This document shows positions 53,306 through 61,698 of a stretch of 64,000 nt of DNA, piece after piece. Both the position numbers and the translations under genes were made by a program. Source of the stretch: [Clostridium] leptum DSM 753 (lineage in GTDB: Bacteria > Bacillota > Clostridia > Oscillospirales > Acutalibacteraceae); contig DS480350.1 in NCBI GenBank assembly GCA_000154345.1, positions 372,001 to 436,000 on the forward strand. Direction: 5' to 3'. Position 1 is the stretch's first letter. Every line of letters begins with the position of its first letter. The notes beneath the pieces were generated by a model. It searched no databases. It saw only the letters and a list, made by a program, of their open reading frames with translations, and was not told the DNA's origin.

Positions 53306-53335
53306 TTGAAAGTAGAAGTACAATCTCCATACAAT
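53306..53335 (+). promoter_or_regulatory. Promoter of the sigma-like regulator genes
   Basis: TTGAAA (53306-53311) and TACAAT (53330-53335) are 18 bp apart. It precedes the terminator at 53356 and the sigma-like gene at 53500. Confidence 0.55.
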
Positions 53336-53355
53336 AGAATTACTATTTCCTATAA

Positions 53356-53386
53356 CCGTAAAGGTCACAGAGCCTTTGCGGTTTTT
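53356..53386 (+). terminator. Attenuator-like hairpin before the sigma-like gene
   Basis: CCGTAAAGG (53356-53364) pairs with CCTTTGCGG (53373-53381) with one G-U pair, then TTTTT. Placed just downstream of a promoter, it may keep the element's regulators low. Confidence 0.6.
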
Positions 53387-53499
53387 CTTTTGTCGATTTT
53401 TGTTGGAAAGTGCCGTAGGGCTGTTTCTGATATGCGGTGTCGTTCTCCGCCTCTCCATCTGGATTTTTTACATTTCAAAAATTCAGATGGGAGGTATTT

Positions 53500-54012
53500 A
53501 TGGTGAAATATGCACCAAGAAAGGTATATATCAGAGAAAGTGGCGGCTATGTGGAATTATCCTACACGGAGTTCTGCCGTTGCAGGGAATCCGACCAGAC
53601 CTATATGGACAAGCTGTTTATCCCCATTCAAGGCTGTCTGCTTGAAGTCGTGAGGGAGCAATACACAGACTTCTACCGTGACAAGGAACGGTGGCGTTAT
53701 CTGCAAAAATTAGATACAAAGAATAGACTGCTATCTCTCGACGGATTTACGGACAGCGAGGGGAATCCTCTGGACTTTATCACTGATGAAGCGGTGGACA
53801 TTGCAGAAACCGTTGTCAATGCGGTCATGGTGGACAGGCTGAAAGCCGCCCTGCCTTTGCTGTCGGATAGTGAACAGGAGCTGATACAGGCAATCTTTTT
53901 TGACGGACTTTCCGAGCGTGAAGTCGGGGCGAGGTTGGGCATAACCCAGAGCGTTGTAAACAAACGCAAAGCCAGAATCCTAATAAAACTAAGAAAGATA
54001 ATAGAAAATTAA
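53500..54012 (+). CDS. Sigma-70-like regulator of the tet element
   Basis: A 170-residue protein. The C-terminal 60 residues form a sigma-70 region-4-like HTH (LPLLSDSEQELIQAIFFDGL, SEREVGARLGITQSVVNKRK). The N-terminal part (KVYIRESGGYVELSYTEFC) is typical of sigma-like regulators in Clostridial integrative elements. ATG 53500 has GGGAGG upstream. It probably activates element genes; whether it is a true sigma factor is unknown. Confidence 0.75.
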   Translation: MVKYAPRKVYIRESGGYVELSYTEFCRCRESDQTYMDKLFIPIQGCLLEVVREQYTDFYRDKERWRYLQKLDTKNRLLSLDGFTDSEGNPLDFITDEAVDIAETVVNAVMVDRLKAALPLLSDSEQELIQAIFFDGLSEREVGARLGITQSVVNKRKARILIKLRKIIEN

Positions 54013-54026
54013 AATTTAAGGCGTTC

Positions 54027-54067
54027 AGCCCCCTTGTTTTTTCCTTTGGGAAGATGAGGGGGCTTTT
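54027..54067 (+). terminator. Terminator between sigma-like genes
   Basis: AGCCCCCT (54027-54034) pairs with AGGGGGCT (54057-54064), followed by TTTT. The loop holds TTTTTTCC and GGGAAG, which can add to the stem. Confidence 0.7.
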
Positions 54068-54106
54068 CTCTGCCCTCTCAATCAATTCTGATTGGAGGAA
54101 GTAAGA

Positions 54107-54532
54107 ATGGCATACAACCACGGACGGGAGGACAGGAAATGGCGTATCTGGAAAGAAGCGGAGGAAAAGCTGCTGCGTGAGTGCGGCGTTGATGAAGCGA
54201 CCATTGAGCAGATACGCATGGCGGACAGGGCAGACTTCAATTCCAACAGGCGGTTTTACCGATGGACGAATGACGTTGCGGAATATCTTGAGGACATGGC
54301 AGGCAGGGAGCGGCAGGCGGAAGTGGGTACGGTTGCGGAGTTACTGGAAGAGATTGAGAGCGAAAATCTCTATCAAGTATTAGTCACGGTGGACGGGCGT
54401 ACCTTGAAAATCGTCCTGCTGAAAATGCAGGGGTATTCCACAAAGGAGATTGCCCCGCTTGTGCATTTGACGACTGGTGCCATCTATGCGAGGTTAGACC
54501 ATCTGCGGAAGAAGCTGCGGAAAATTTTATAG
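54107..54532 (+). CDS. Sigma factor-like HTH protein
   Basis: A 141-residue protein with a C-terminal sigma-70 region-4-like HTH (VLLKMQGYSTKEIAPLVHL, TTGAIYARLDHLRKKLRKIL). The first half is charged and helical. ATG 54107 has GGAGG upstream. It is the second of three such genes in a row, a common arrangement in these elements. It probably acts in control of the mobility genes. Confidence 0.72.
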   Translation: MAYNHGREDRKWRIWKEAEEKLLRECGVDEATIEQIRMADRADFNSNRRFYRWTNDVAEYLEDMAGRERQAEVGTVAELLEEIESENLYQVLVTVDGRTLKIVLLKMQGYSTKEIAPLVHLTTGAIYARLDHLRKKLRKIL

Positions 54533-54567
54533 CTTCTAAAACAGCCTGCCATCCTGCGGGCTACTGG

Positions 54568-54599
54568 GTGAGGGATGGAAATCCCCTCACTCATTTTTT
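54568..54599 (+). terminator. Terminator before the third regulator gene
   Basis: GTGAGGG (54568-54574) pairs with CCCTCAC (54584-54590), followed by TCATTTTTT. Confidence 0.6.
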
Positions 54600-54615
54600 G
54601 CAGGAGGACAACAGG

Positions 54616-55368
54616 ATGGCATACAGGGTTAAGGCATACACGCTTCGGGAGGAATCCACGGAAAGCGGCACAAGGTATTTTATCAGCTTTAAGGACGGGC
54701 AGGGCAAATCCCACGAGTTGGAAGTGTCGGAACAGTTCTTTATGGAGTTTCGGCAGATGGAGCGCAGGAACAGGAATCTTTTCTAATGGGACGAGCGGCA
54801 CAGGGAGTTTAACGAGGTATGGGACGAAACCCTTTACAGACGGGCGTTGCGTGTGCCTAAGAGCCTTGATGAACGCATGGTTGAGGAAGAACGGAATGAA
54901 ACGCTCTATAAGGCGGTTGGGAGCCTTCCAGAGATACAAAGGCGGCGTTTCCTGCTCTACTACGAGTATGAGTTCAATTTTTACCAAATCGCCGCTATGG
55001 AGCATTGCACCGCTTCGGCAATACAGAAATCTGTTGCGATTGCAAAGGAGAAAGTAAAGGCGGAAATTGAAGAAATATCTCCAACCGTGACCGACACCGC
55101 CCGAAAAAGAAATCTGTTTTTTATTTGTGTGGGATTGGCGGCATTACATACTCTCACTTTTTTCCGTGGGAGTAAATCTATTTTTAAGGAGGTCAACGCC
55201 TATGTGCAACGAAAACAAAGACACCGCCCGAAAGGAGGAAAGCCATGCAGAAGTTACAGACAGTCAACGCCGAAACGCTCCTTTATGAACCGCTTGAGAA
55301 ACCATCCTTTGTGGTGGACAGCCTTATCCCGACAGGCTTATCGCTGTTCTGCGGCTCACAGAAGATAG
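54616..55368 (+). pseudogene. Third sigma-like gene with an internal stop
   Basis: The gene begins MAYRVKAYTLREESTESG (GGAGG upstream) and meets TAA at 54784. The same frame continues at once with WDERHREFNEVWDETLYRRA, then PKSLDERMVEEER and a region-4-like HTH (LPEIQRRRFLLYYEYEFNFY, IAAMEHCTASAIQKSVAIAK). The stop lies where CAA (Gln) would be natural, so a single C-to-T change is likely. Beyond about 55080 the open frame runs on without a natural end and covers the start of repA, so the 3' end may be altered too. Confidence 0.7.
55202..55288 (+). CDS. Short upstream ORF overlapping repA
   Basis: A 28-codon frame (MCNENKDTARKEESHAEVTD, hydrophilic) with a strong TAAGGAGG 8 bases upstream. 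It overlaps the first 44 bases of the RepA-like gene. It could couple translation of repA to this leader. No homology is visible. Confidence 0.4.
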   Translation: MCNENKDTARKEESHAEVTDSQRRNAPL

Positions 55369-56270
55369 GCAAAAGCTGGCTCATGCTGAAGCTATGCTTA
55401 TGCGTGTCGCAGGGAATCCCTTTATGGGATATGCCGACAATGGAGGGCGATGTGCTTTACCTCTGCCTTGAGGACACGTTCTGCCGCATACAGGACAGGT
55501 TATTTCGTTTGACGGACGAAGCAAGCGGGCGGCTCCACTTTGCCGTGGCAAGCTGCAAGCTGTCAGACGGTCTTATCGTGCAGCTTGAAGATTATCTGAA
55601 AGATTACCCAGACAGCAGGCTCATTGTCATTGATACCTTGCAGAAAGTCCGTACAGCTTCAAAAGACAATGCCTATGCAAGCGACTATGGGGACATCTCC
55701 CTCATCAAAGACTTTGCCGACAGGCACTCTCTGGCGGTCATTGTCGTACACCACATCCGAAAGCAGAATGACAGCGACGTGTTCAACAAGGTGTCTGGGA
55801 CGACAGGATTAACGGGGAGTGCGGACGCTACCTTTGTTCTGGAAAAGGAGAAACGTGCGTCTGACACCGCCAAGCTGTATGTGACGGGCAGGGACACGCC
55901 TTATCAGGAATACACGCTGCGTTTCCGTGATTGCCGTTGGGAGCTTGTGGAGCGGAAAACGCAGGAGCAGCTTGCGAAAGAAACGATACCAGATGTCCTT
56001 TTTCGGTTGGTGGATTTTATGAGGGATAAGGAAGAATGGATAGGCACGGCAACGGAACTGTTAGCCGCTATGGGGGAAACGGAAACCATACCCACGGTGA
56101 TTACGAAATGGCTGAATGAATACCGCACCACATTTTTAAGCGAGAACCGTATCTGCTACCAGTACAGCCGCAGGAAAGACGGCAGGCGGATTGCCCTTGC
56201 AAGGAGGGCGGGTGACAGCGGTGATGGTGGTGACAGCGATATTAGGATACCCCCCTGTTACTGTCATTGA
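55245..56270 (+). CDS. RepA-like AAA ATPase of the tet element
   Basis: A 341-residue RecA-fold ATPase of the same family as 38446: GSQKIGKSWLMLKLCLCVSQ (Walker A region), VLYLCLEDTF, RLIVIDTLQKVRTA (Walker B), VIVVHHIRKQ and NKVSGTTGLTGSADA. AAAGGAGG lies upstream. The C-terminal part is a winged-helix-like region followed by a tail overlapping the first GTGACAG repeat (56211). A helicase-like replication role for the excised circle is inferred. Confidence 0.85.
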   Translation: MQKLQTVNAETLLYEPLEKPSFVVDSLIPTGLSLFCGSQKIGKSWLMLKLCLCVSQGIPLWDMPTMEGDVLYLCLEDTFCRIQDRLFRLTDEASGRLHFAVASCKLSDGLIVQLEDYLKDYPDSRLIVIDTLQKVRTASKDNAYASDYGDISLIKDFADRHSLAVIVVHHIRKQNDSDVFNKVSGTTGLTGSADATFVLEKEKRASDTAKLYVTGRDTPYQEYTLRFRDCRWELVERKTQEQLAKETIPDVLFRLVDFMRDKEEWIGTATELLAAMGETETIPTVITKWLNEYRTTFLSENRICYQYSRRKDGRRIALARRAGDSGDGGDSDIRIPPCYCH

Positions 56271-56754
56271 CGCTTAAAGCCATGTAAAGCTGGCGGCTCT
56301 GCCCTGCGGGTGACAGCAGTGACGGTGGTGACAGTGATTTTAGGATACCCTGCCGCTGTCATCCCTACGGGAGAACACCCCGTAAACGCAAAATGCAGGC
56401 GTGAGATTTACTCGCCCTTTTCGGTCGTGTAAAACCACCCCTGCGGTCAGAAAAATCATTCCGATTTTTCCGACTGCGTTTACAGGGTGTAACACACTAC
56501 ACTTTGCCCTGCAAAGTCGTGTGCCAGACGTTCCCTCTGGACTCCCTTAAGGCAGGGCTGTGCCCTGCTATCCTACGCCTTACGGCTTCGGATAAAAGAA
56601 TGGCGGCATGACGGTGACGGCTCTTGCGAGGGGGGTATCCCAAAAACACCGTCATCATCGACATGACCGTCATGCAGGGGGTGAGGGTGACAGTTGCGGC
56701 AGTCGGCAGGGGGTATCCCAAAACTGCTGTCACCACCGTCACCGCTGTCACCCC
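56211..56754. repeat. Four-copy inverted GGTGACAG repeats, possible oriT/ori
   Basis: About 45-bp units occur at 56211-56255 and 56308-56350 in one orientation, and at 56631-56678 and 56709-56754 in the other. Each has GGTGACAGCGGTGATGGTGG or a close variant and ends in a TTAGGATACCC/GGGTATCCCAA-type block. The 56308 and 56709 units are near-perfect inverted copies. The stretch between repA (ending 56270) and the relaxase (56795) holds no gene, so the repeats most likely form an origin of transfer or replication. Element 2 has smaller repeats of the same words (39421-39500). Confidence 0.7.
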
Positions 56755-56794
56755 AAAGGACGGTCACCCGCCGAAAGAAAGGAGGAATCCGCCT

Positions 56795-57760
56795 ATGCCT
56801 TATGCAATCCTGCGTTTCCAGAAACGAAAAGCGGGCGGCGTTGCGGCTTGTGAACGCCACAACGAGCGGAAGAAAGAAGCCTACAAAAGCAACCCAGATA
56901 TAGATATGGAACGCTCTAAAAACAATTACCATCTCATAGCACCACCAAAGTACACCTACAAGAAAGAGATTAACCGCATGGTAGCCGAAGCGGGGTGCAG
57001 GACAAGGAAAGACAGCGTGATGATGGTGGAAACGCTCATCACAGCTTCACCAGAATTTATGAACCAGTTACCGCCCGAAGAACAAAAAGCGTATTTCCAG
57101 ACGGCTCTTGACTTCATTTCGGAGCGTGTTGGAAAGCAGAATATCCTCTCCGCTGTCGTCCATATGGACGAGAGAACGCCCCATATGCACCTCTGCTTTG
57201 TGCCGATTACGCCAGACAATAAGCTGTCAGCGAAAGCTATCTTAGGCAACCAGAAATCATTATCCGAGTGGCAGACCGCCTACCATGAGCGGATGTCCTC
57301 ACGGTGGAATCAGCTTGAACGGGGGCAGTCCTCAATGGAAACCAAGCGGAAACACGTCCCCACATGGCTCTATAAATTAGGCGGCAGGCTTGATAAACAG
57401 TATGAAGAAATCGTGTCTGCCCTATCCGACATCAACGCCTTTAACGCAGGGAAGAAAAGGGATAAAGCGTTAGATTTACTCTCTGCATGGCTGCCAGACG
57501 TGGAGAAATTCTCTAAGGAAATCGGGAAACAGCAGGCGTATATCGACAGTTTGAAAGAGAGAATTGGGCAGGAATCAGACTATGCGGGGCGTATGCGTGA
57601 TGAAAAGTACGAGCAGGAACTAAAGGTGCAGAAAGCGAATCAGAAGATATTTGAATTGCAGAGAACCAACGAGCAGATGGGGCGGCTGCTGTCAAAAATA
57701 CCGCCCGAAGTGTTGGAAGAATTGCAGAAAAATCATAGAAGCAGAGCGAAAGAAAGGTAG
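56795..57760 (+). CDS. MobV-family relaxase (Mob/Pre)
   Basis: A 321-residue plasmid-recombination/mobilization enzyme. N-terminal MobV motif I: RHNERKKEAYKSNPDIDMER, then SKNNYHL. Motif III (metal-binding histidines) is VVHMDERTPHMHLCFVPIT. The C-terminal 100 residues are coiled. ATG 56795 has AAAGGAGG upstream; the longer frame to 56624 crosses the repeats. It should nick oriT in the adjacent repeats and lead a strand into a recipient using a helper conjugation system. MobV proteins are often 400 or more residues; this one is shorter. Confidence 0.85.
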   Translation: MPYAILRFQKRKAGGVAACERHNERKKEAYKSNPDIDMERSKNNYHLIAPPKYTYKKEINRMVAEAGCRTRKDSVMMVETLITASPEFMNQLPPEEQKAYFQTALDFISERVGKQNILSAVVHMDERTPHMHLCFVPITPDNKLSAKAILGNQKSLSEWQTAYHERMSSRWNQLERGQSSMETKRKHVPTWLYKLGGRLDKQYEEIVSALSDINAFNAGKKRDKALDLLSAWLPDVEKFSKEIGKQQAYIDSLKERIGQESDYAGRMRDEKYEQELKVQKANQKIFELQRTNEQMGRLLSKIPPEVLEELQKNHRSRAKER

Positions 57761-57768
57761 ATATGTGA

Positions 57769-58623
57769 ATGAAGAAACAGGATTTTAAGGTGTTAAAGAC
57801 CAAAGACTTGTACCCGTTCCCCGACAATCCGTTTCATGTGGCAGAAGATGAAACACTGTCAGAGTTAGCGGAAAGCATCAAGGAATTTGGCATTGTCACG
57901 CCGATAATCACACGCCCGAAAGAGGACGGGGACGGTTATGAAGTGATTGCAGGACAGCGGCGTGTCCGTGCTTCTGAACTTGCAGGGATAAATACCGTGC
58001 CTGCGTTTGTCCTGCCCTTAGACCGTGACCGAGCCATCATCACCCTTGTAGACAGCAATTTGCAGCGTGAGAATATCCTGCCATCGGAGCGGGCGTTTGC
58101 TTACAAGATGAAATCCGAAGCCATGAAGCGGCAGGGTTTCCGCACAGACTTAACCTCGTCACAAGTTGTGACGAAGTTGCGGACGGACGACAAGGTGGCA
58201 CAGGGCTTCGGCGTGGGCAGGATGACCGTGCAGCGTTTTATCCGCCTGACGGAACTGATACCGCCGATTTTGCAGATGGTGGACGAGGGGAAAATCGCCC
58301 TCACGCCTGCGGTGGAACTGTCCTTCTTGAAGAAAGACGAGCAGGAAAACCTCTTTGCCACGATGGAGAGCGAAGAAGCAACGCCCTCACTCTCACAGGC
58401 ACAGCGGATGAAACAGTTAAGCCAGAGCGGGCGGCTTGACATGGATACGATATTTGCGATTATGACGGAGGAAAAGGGCAACCAGAAAGAAACCTTGAAA
58501 ATCAACACAAGCAAGCTGAAAAAATACTTTCCGAAGAACACAACGCCGAAGCAGATGGAGGAAACCATCATCAAACTTTTGGAGCGTGAGTTGCAGAGGA
58601 AACGCAACCGTGACAGCCGCTAA
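57769..58623 (+). CDS. ParB/RepB-family DNA-binding protein
   Basis: A 284-residue ParB-family protein: KDLYPFPDNPFHV, IKEFGIVTPIITRP, YEVIAGQRRVRASELAG and DSNLQRENILPSERAFAYKM, then a central HTH (AQGFGVGRMTVQRFIRLTEL). It lies 8 bases after the relaxase. The homologue at 40472 has the same motifs. It is likely a maintenance or transcription factor of the excised form. Confidence 0.85.
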   Translation: MKKQDFKVLKTKDLYPFPDNPFHVAEDETLSELAESIKEFGIVTPIITRPKEDGDGYEVIAGQRRVRASELAGINTVPAFVLPLDRDRAIITLVDSNLQRENILPSERAFAYKMKSEAMKRQGFRTDLTSSQVVTKLRTDDKVAQGFGVGRMTVQRFIRLTELIPPILQMVDEGKIALTPAVELSFLKKDEQENLFATMESEEATPSLSQAQRMKQLSQSGRLDMDTIFAIMTEEKGNQKETLKINTSKLKKYFPKNTTPKQMEETIIKLLERELQRKRNRDSR

Positions 58624-58668
58624 TCTTCTTTTTTCGGGAAGTAAATACAGAGAGTTGAGGTATGGAGA

Positions 58669-58899
58669 ATGAGAGAAATCCAGTATGAAATCGTAAAGGA
58701 AATCGCAGTATTGTCTACGGGCGACAGTGGCTACACAAAGGAAATCAATCTCATTTCATGGAATGGGAAAGAGCCGAAGTATGACATCCGCAGCTTTTCC
58801 CCGAACCGTGAAAAGTGCGGCAAGGGAATCACGCTGAACGCTGATGAAGCGGCGGCACTCCTTAAAGCATTACAGAAAGAATTAAACAGCGAGGATTAA
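58669..58899 (+). CDS. PC4/YdbC-like small protein
   Basis: A 76-residue protein (MREIQYEIVKEIAVLSTGDS, KEINLISWNGKEPKYDIRSF) similar to the protein at 39526. The YdbC/PC4-like fold binds single-stranded DNA. GGTATGGAG lies upstream. It overlaps or abuts the next frame. Confidence 0.7.
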   Translation: MREIQYEIVKEIAVLSTGDSGYTKEINLISWNGKEPKYDIRSFSPNREKCGKGITLNADEAAALLKALQKELNSED

Positions 58900-58970
58900 T
58901 GGTATCTGATTGGCAGGGCGGGGACATTTCCAAACTCTTCCCTGCCCTGTCTGGAAAGGAAGATTTAAGT

Positions 58971-59162
58971 ATGGGCGAGGATAAGAAAGCAGATAAAAAG
59001 AGAAAGCGTATCGTGCCAAAAGCACCAGTGCAGATGATAATCAGCCGTGAATATGTCGGCACACAGACCGTTACAGAAGCGTTTGTCCCGATTATCTCCG
59101 AGGATATTCGGAAGAAGATTGCCGAGGGCGACACCTTCGACAATGAGGGGCTGTCCGCTTAG
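58971..59162 (+). CDS. Small basic protein in the tnpW position
   Basis: A 63-residue basic protein (MGEDKKADKKRKRIVPKAPV, MIISREYVGTQTVTEAFVPI) ending 54 bases before the recombinase. AAAGGAAG precedes the ATG at 58971; an ATG at 58899, overlapping the PC4-like stop, gives an 87-residue alternative. Its position matches tnpW before tnpX in Tn4451, and it may belong to that family. Confidence 0.55.
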   Translation: MGEDKKADKKRKRIVPKAPVQMIISREYVGTQTVTEAFVPIISEDIRKKIAEGDTFDNEGLSA

Positions 59163-59216
59163 AATGTACGCAATGGGACATGAAAACAGATAGGACAGAT
59201 ACGGAGGTTTTACAGT

Positions 59217-61073
59217 ATGGCAGGAATCAAAGAAGAAAAGAAAATCTATTTAGTCGGCATTTATTGCCGCTTATCTAAAGACGATGGTACGGATAACGAG
59301 AGTGCGAGCATTGCGACACAGAAATCCATCCTCACGGATTATGTGAAAAAGCAGGGATGGCACATAGCAAAAACGTATGTGGACGATGGTTATTCTGGTA
59401 CAAATTTCCAAAGACCAAGTTTCCAGAATATGATAAAAGACATTGAAAGCGGTCTGATAAACTGCGTGATTACGAAAGATTTATCCCGTCTGGGGAGAAA
59501 CTATCTTGATTGTGGGTTATATCTGGAAGTTTTCTTCCCAGAGCATAACGTGAGGTATATAGCGGTCAATGACGGCGTAGATACCTTGAATAAATCTGCT
59601 ATGGACATCACGCCTTTCCGCAACATTTTAAACGAAATGTATGCCGCTGACATATCTGTTAAGATAAAATCGGCATATCGGGCGAGGTTTCAACAGGGGA
59701 AATTCATGGGAACTACCGCCCCTTATGGCTATATCAAAGACCCTGCCGACCACAACCATCTGCTGATAGATGATAAAGTGGCACATGTTGTAAAAGAGAT
59801 ATTCGACCTTGCATTAAAAGGGAATGGAGTTGCCAAAATTTGCAGACATCTTAATAAACAGCATATCCTACGCCCTGCCGCTTATGCGGCGGAGCGTGGC
59901 GAAACAGGCTTTGAACGTCATTTTGAGGGGAACGAGGACAAACGCTATATTTGGAGTGGGAACAGCGTGAGGAGCATTTTAAGAAGCCCGATATATGCGG
60001 GAAATCTTGTAGGCTACAAACGGATTGCCGCCAATATGAAAAGCAAGAAACGCCCCTCTAAGCTGCCCGAAGAATGGGAAGTGATACCCAATACCCATGA
60101 GGGAATAGTCACGCAGGAGGAATTTGATATTGTCCAACAGCTTATTACAAGTCGTAGGCTTCCACAGAACAAGGGAGGATTTGTAAATATTTTTGCAGGC
60201 GTTATCAAGTGTGTGGACTGCGGATGTGCTCTGCGGGCAATGAACGTACACAGGAGGAAACGCCCAGAGATTATCGACTGTGTACAGTATTCATGTAATA
60301 ATTATGCAAGAAACGGAAGAAGCGAGTGTAGTGCCCACAATATAGAAGCAAGGGATTTATTCAATGCCGTTCTTGCCGACATCAACTGTTTTGCGGATAT
60401 GGCAGTGAATGATGAAAAGGCGGTCAGGGCCATAGAAAAGCGGCTCACGGAAACAGACCAGAGCAGGGCGAAAGCATTAGAGAAAGAACGTAAGAAGCTG
60501 AACAAACGCCTTGCGGAACTGGACAGGCTGTTTTCCTCTCTCTACGAGGATAAGGTCATGGAGCGTATTACCGAGCGGAATTTTGAGATGATGTCGGGGA
60601 AATACCAGAAAGAGCAGCTTGAAATTGAAGCAAGGCTGAAAGAGGTGACGGAAACTCTTAATGAAAGCTACGAGAAATCACGGGGAATCCGTGACTTCCT
60701 CGCCCTTATCCGAAATTATCAAGGCTTAAAAGAACTGGATGCAACAGTTATAAACGCACTCATAGACAAGATACTTGTTTCGGAGCGTGAGAAGATGGCA
60801 GACGGAACAGTGAAGCAGGAAATCAAGATTTACTATAAATTCATCGGCTTTGTCGATGAATTACATATCATACCTACAAAACGGTGGGCAGCAATGCCCG
60901 CTAAAAATTGTACGGTGTGCGGCGTTGAATATGTCCCGGGCTCTGGTGCATCAAGGTATTGTCCTGCTTGTGCCAAGAAGATACGGAGGGAGAAATCAAA
61001 CGAGAGCAAACGCAGGAGCAGAGAACAGAAAAGGATAGCATGTATGAACTGTCCGCAAAAAATGACCGACTGA
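59217..61073 (+). CDS. Large serine recombinase, TnpX/TndX type
   Basis: A 618-residue site-specific recombinase. The N-terminal resolvase domain has IYCRLSKDDGTD with the catalytic Ser, then CVITKDLSRLGRNYLDCGLY. The recombinase domain follows (KFMGTTAPYGYIKD, KEIFDLALKGNGVAKI), then a zinc ribbon (CVDCGCALRAM with CNNYARNGRSEC) and a coiled-coil. An extra C-terminal zinc motif (CTVCGVEYVP, CPACAKK) resembles the Cys-rich VLP protein end. It excises and inserts the element at a short core, apparently GT here. Its stop is 2 bases from the right end of the element. Confidence 0.92.
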   Translation: MAGIKEEKKIYLVGIYCRLSKDDGTDNESASIATQKSILTDYVKKQGWHIAKTYVDDGYSGTNFQRPSFQNMIKDIESGLINCVITKDLSRLGRNYLDCGLYLEVFFPEHNVRYIAVNDGVDTLNKSAMDITPFRNILNEMYAADISVKIKSAYRARFQQGKFMGTTAPYGYIKDPADHNHLLIDDKVAHVVKEIFDLALKGNGVAKICRHLNKQHILRPAAYAAERGETGFERHFEGNEDKRYIWSGNSVRSILRSPIYAGNLVGYKRIAANMKSKKRPSKLPEEWEVIPNTHEGIVTQEEFDIVQQLITSRRLPQNKGGFVNIFAGVIKCVDCGCALRAMNVHRRKRPEIIDCVQYSCNNYARNGRSECSAHNIEARDLFNAVLADINCFADMAVNDEKAVRAIEKRLTETDQSRAKALEKERKKLNKRLAELDRLFSSLYEDKVMERITERNFEMMSGKYQKEQLEIEARLKEVTETLNESYEKSRGIRDFLALIRNYQGLKELDATVINALIDKILVSEREKMADGTVKQEIKIYYKFIGFVDELHIIPTKRWAAMPAKNCTVCGVEYVPGSGASRYCPACAKKIRREKSNESKRRSREQKRIACMNCPQKMTD

Positions 61074-61076
61074 AGT

Positions 61077-61518
61077 CGACCGGGTGCTGGGATTGGAAAT
61101 GGGCGCGGATGATTACATTACCAAGCCCTTCAGCGTGAAAGAGCTCTGCGCCCGGGTTCGGGCGGTGATCCGCCGCAAGGAATACCTTTCTCCGGTTCAG
61201 GACGAGGTTCTGACCTGCGGGCCGATCTCCGTGAATACGGCGGCCCGCCGCTGCCTGAAAAACGGGGAGCCGGTTGAGCTGACGATGAAGGAATTTGACC
61301 TTTTGGTCATGCTGATGCGGAACGCGGGCCGGGTGCTGACCCGGGACGCCTTGCTGGATAAGGTGTGGGGGCTGGAATATTTCGGGGATGCCCGCACCGT
61401 GGATGTGCATATCCGCTATCTAAGGCAGAAAATCGAGGACGAACCGGATAACCCAAGGCTTGTGGTCACCCTGAGAGGGGTGGGCTACCGGTTTGCCTCC
61501 GCCGAAGACTTGAAATAG
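61077..61518 (+). pseudogene. phoB: PhoB-type response regulator, 3' part
   Basis: Continues the receiver interrupted at 50074: DRVLGLEMGADDYITKPFSV (with the conserved Lys) then ELCARVRAVIRR, followed by the winged-helix DNA-binding domain (CGPISVNTAARRCLKNGEPV, ELTMKEFDLLVMLMRNAGRV, RTVDVHIRYLRQKIEDEPDN, VTLRGVGYRF). A GTG at 61084 is the first in-frame start, without an RBS, so expression is doubtful. Joined to 49809-50074 it restores a regulator of about 234 residues. Confidence 0.9.
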
Positions 61519-61698
61519 CTTTGTACCCTAACAGGAAAGGGAGTGCGCCGTCCAGACCGAAGGGAATAAAGAGTGAAGGGCGGGGAAGCCCAGGAACGGA
61601 AGGGAATTTCCCGCCTTTCGCCTAACCCGGCGCGAGCGGGCGGCAGACTGTTCCAATGGGCGGGAAACTATGATTGATGGGAAAAGGGGGAAGCTACC

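Larger units (their letters stand above)
50075..61076. mobile_element. 11-kb mobilizable tet element inserted in phoB
   Basis: Boundaries are set by the interrupted regulator: the left side ends at GAGGATGT (50074) and the right side resumes GTCGACCGGGTG (from 61075), giving a shared GT at both junctions. Joined, they read GEDVDRVLGLEMGADDY, an intact PhoB sequence with no extra codons. Content: tnpV, tet gene with leader, KTR protein, sigma-like genes, RepA-like ATPase, MobV relaxase, ParB, PC4-like protein, TnpW-position protein and large serine recombinase. Tn4451/Tn5397-type elements have this logic. Confidence 0.88.
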
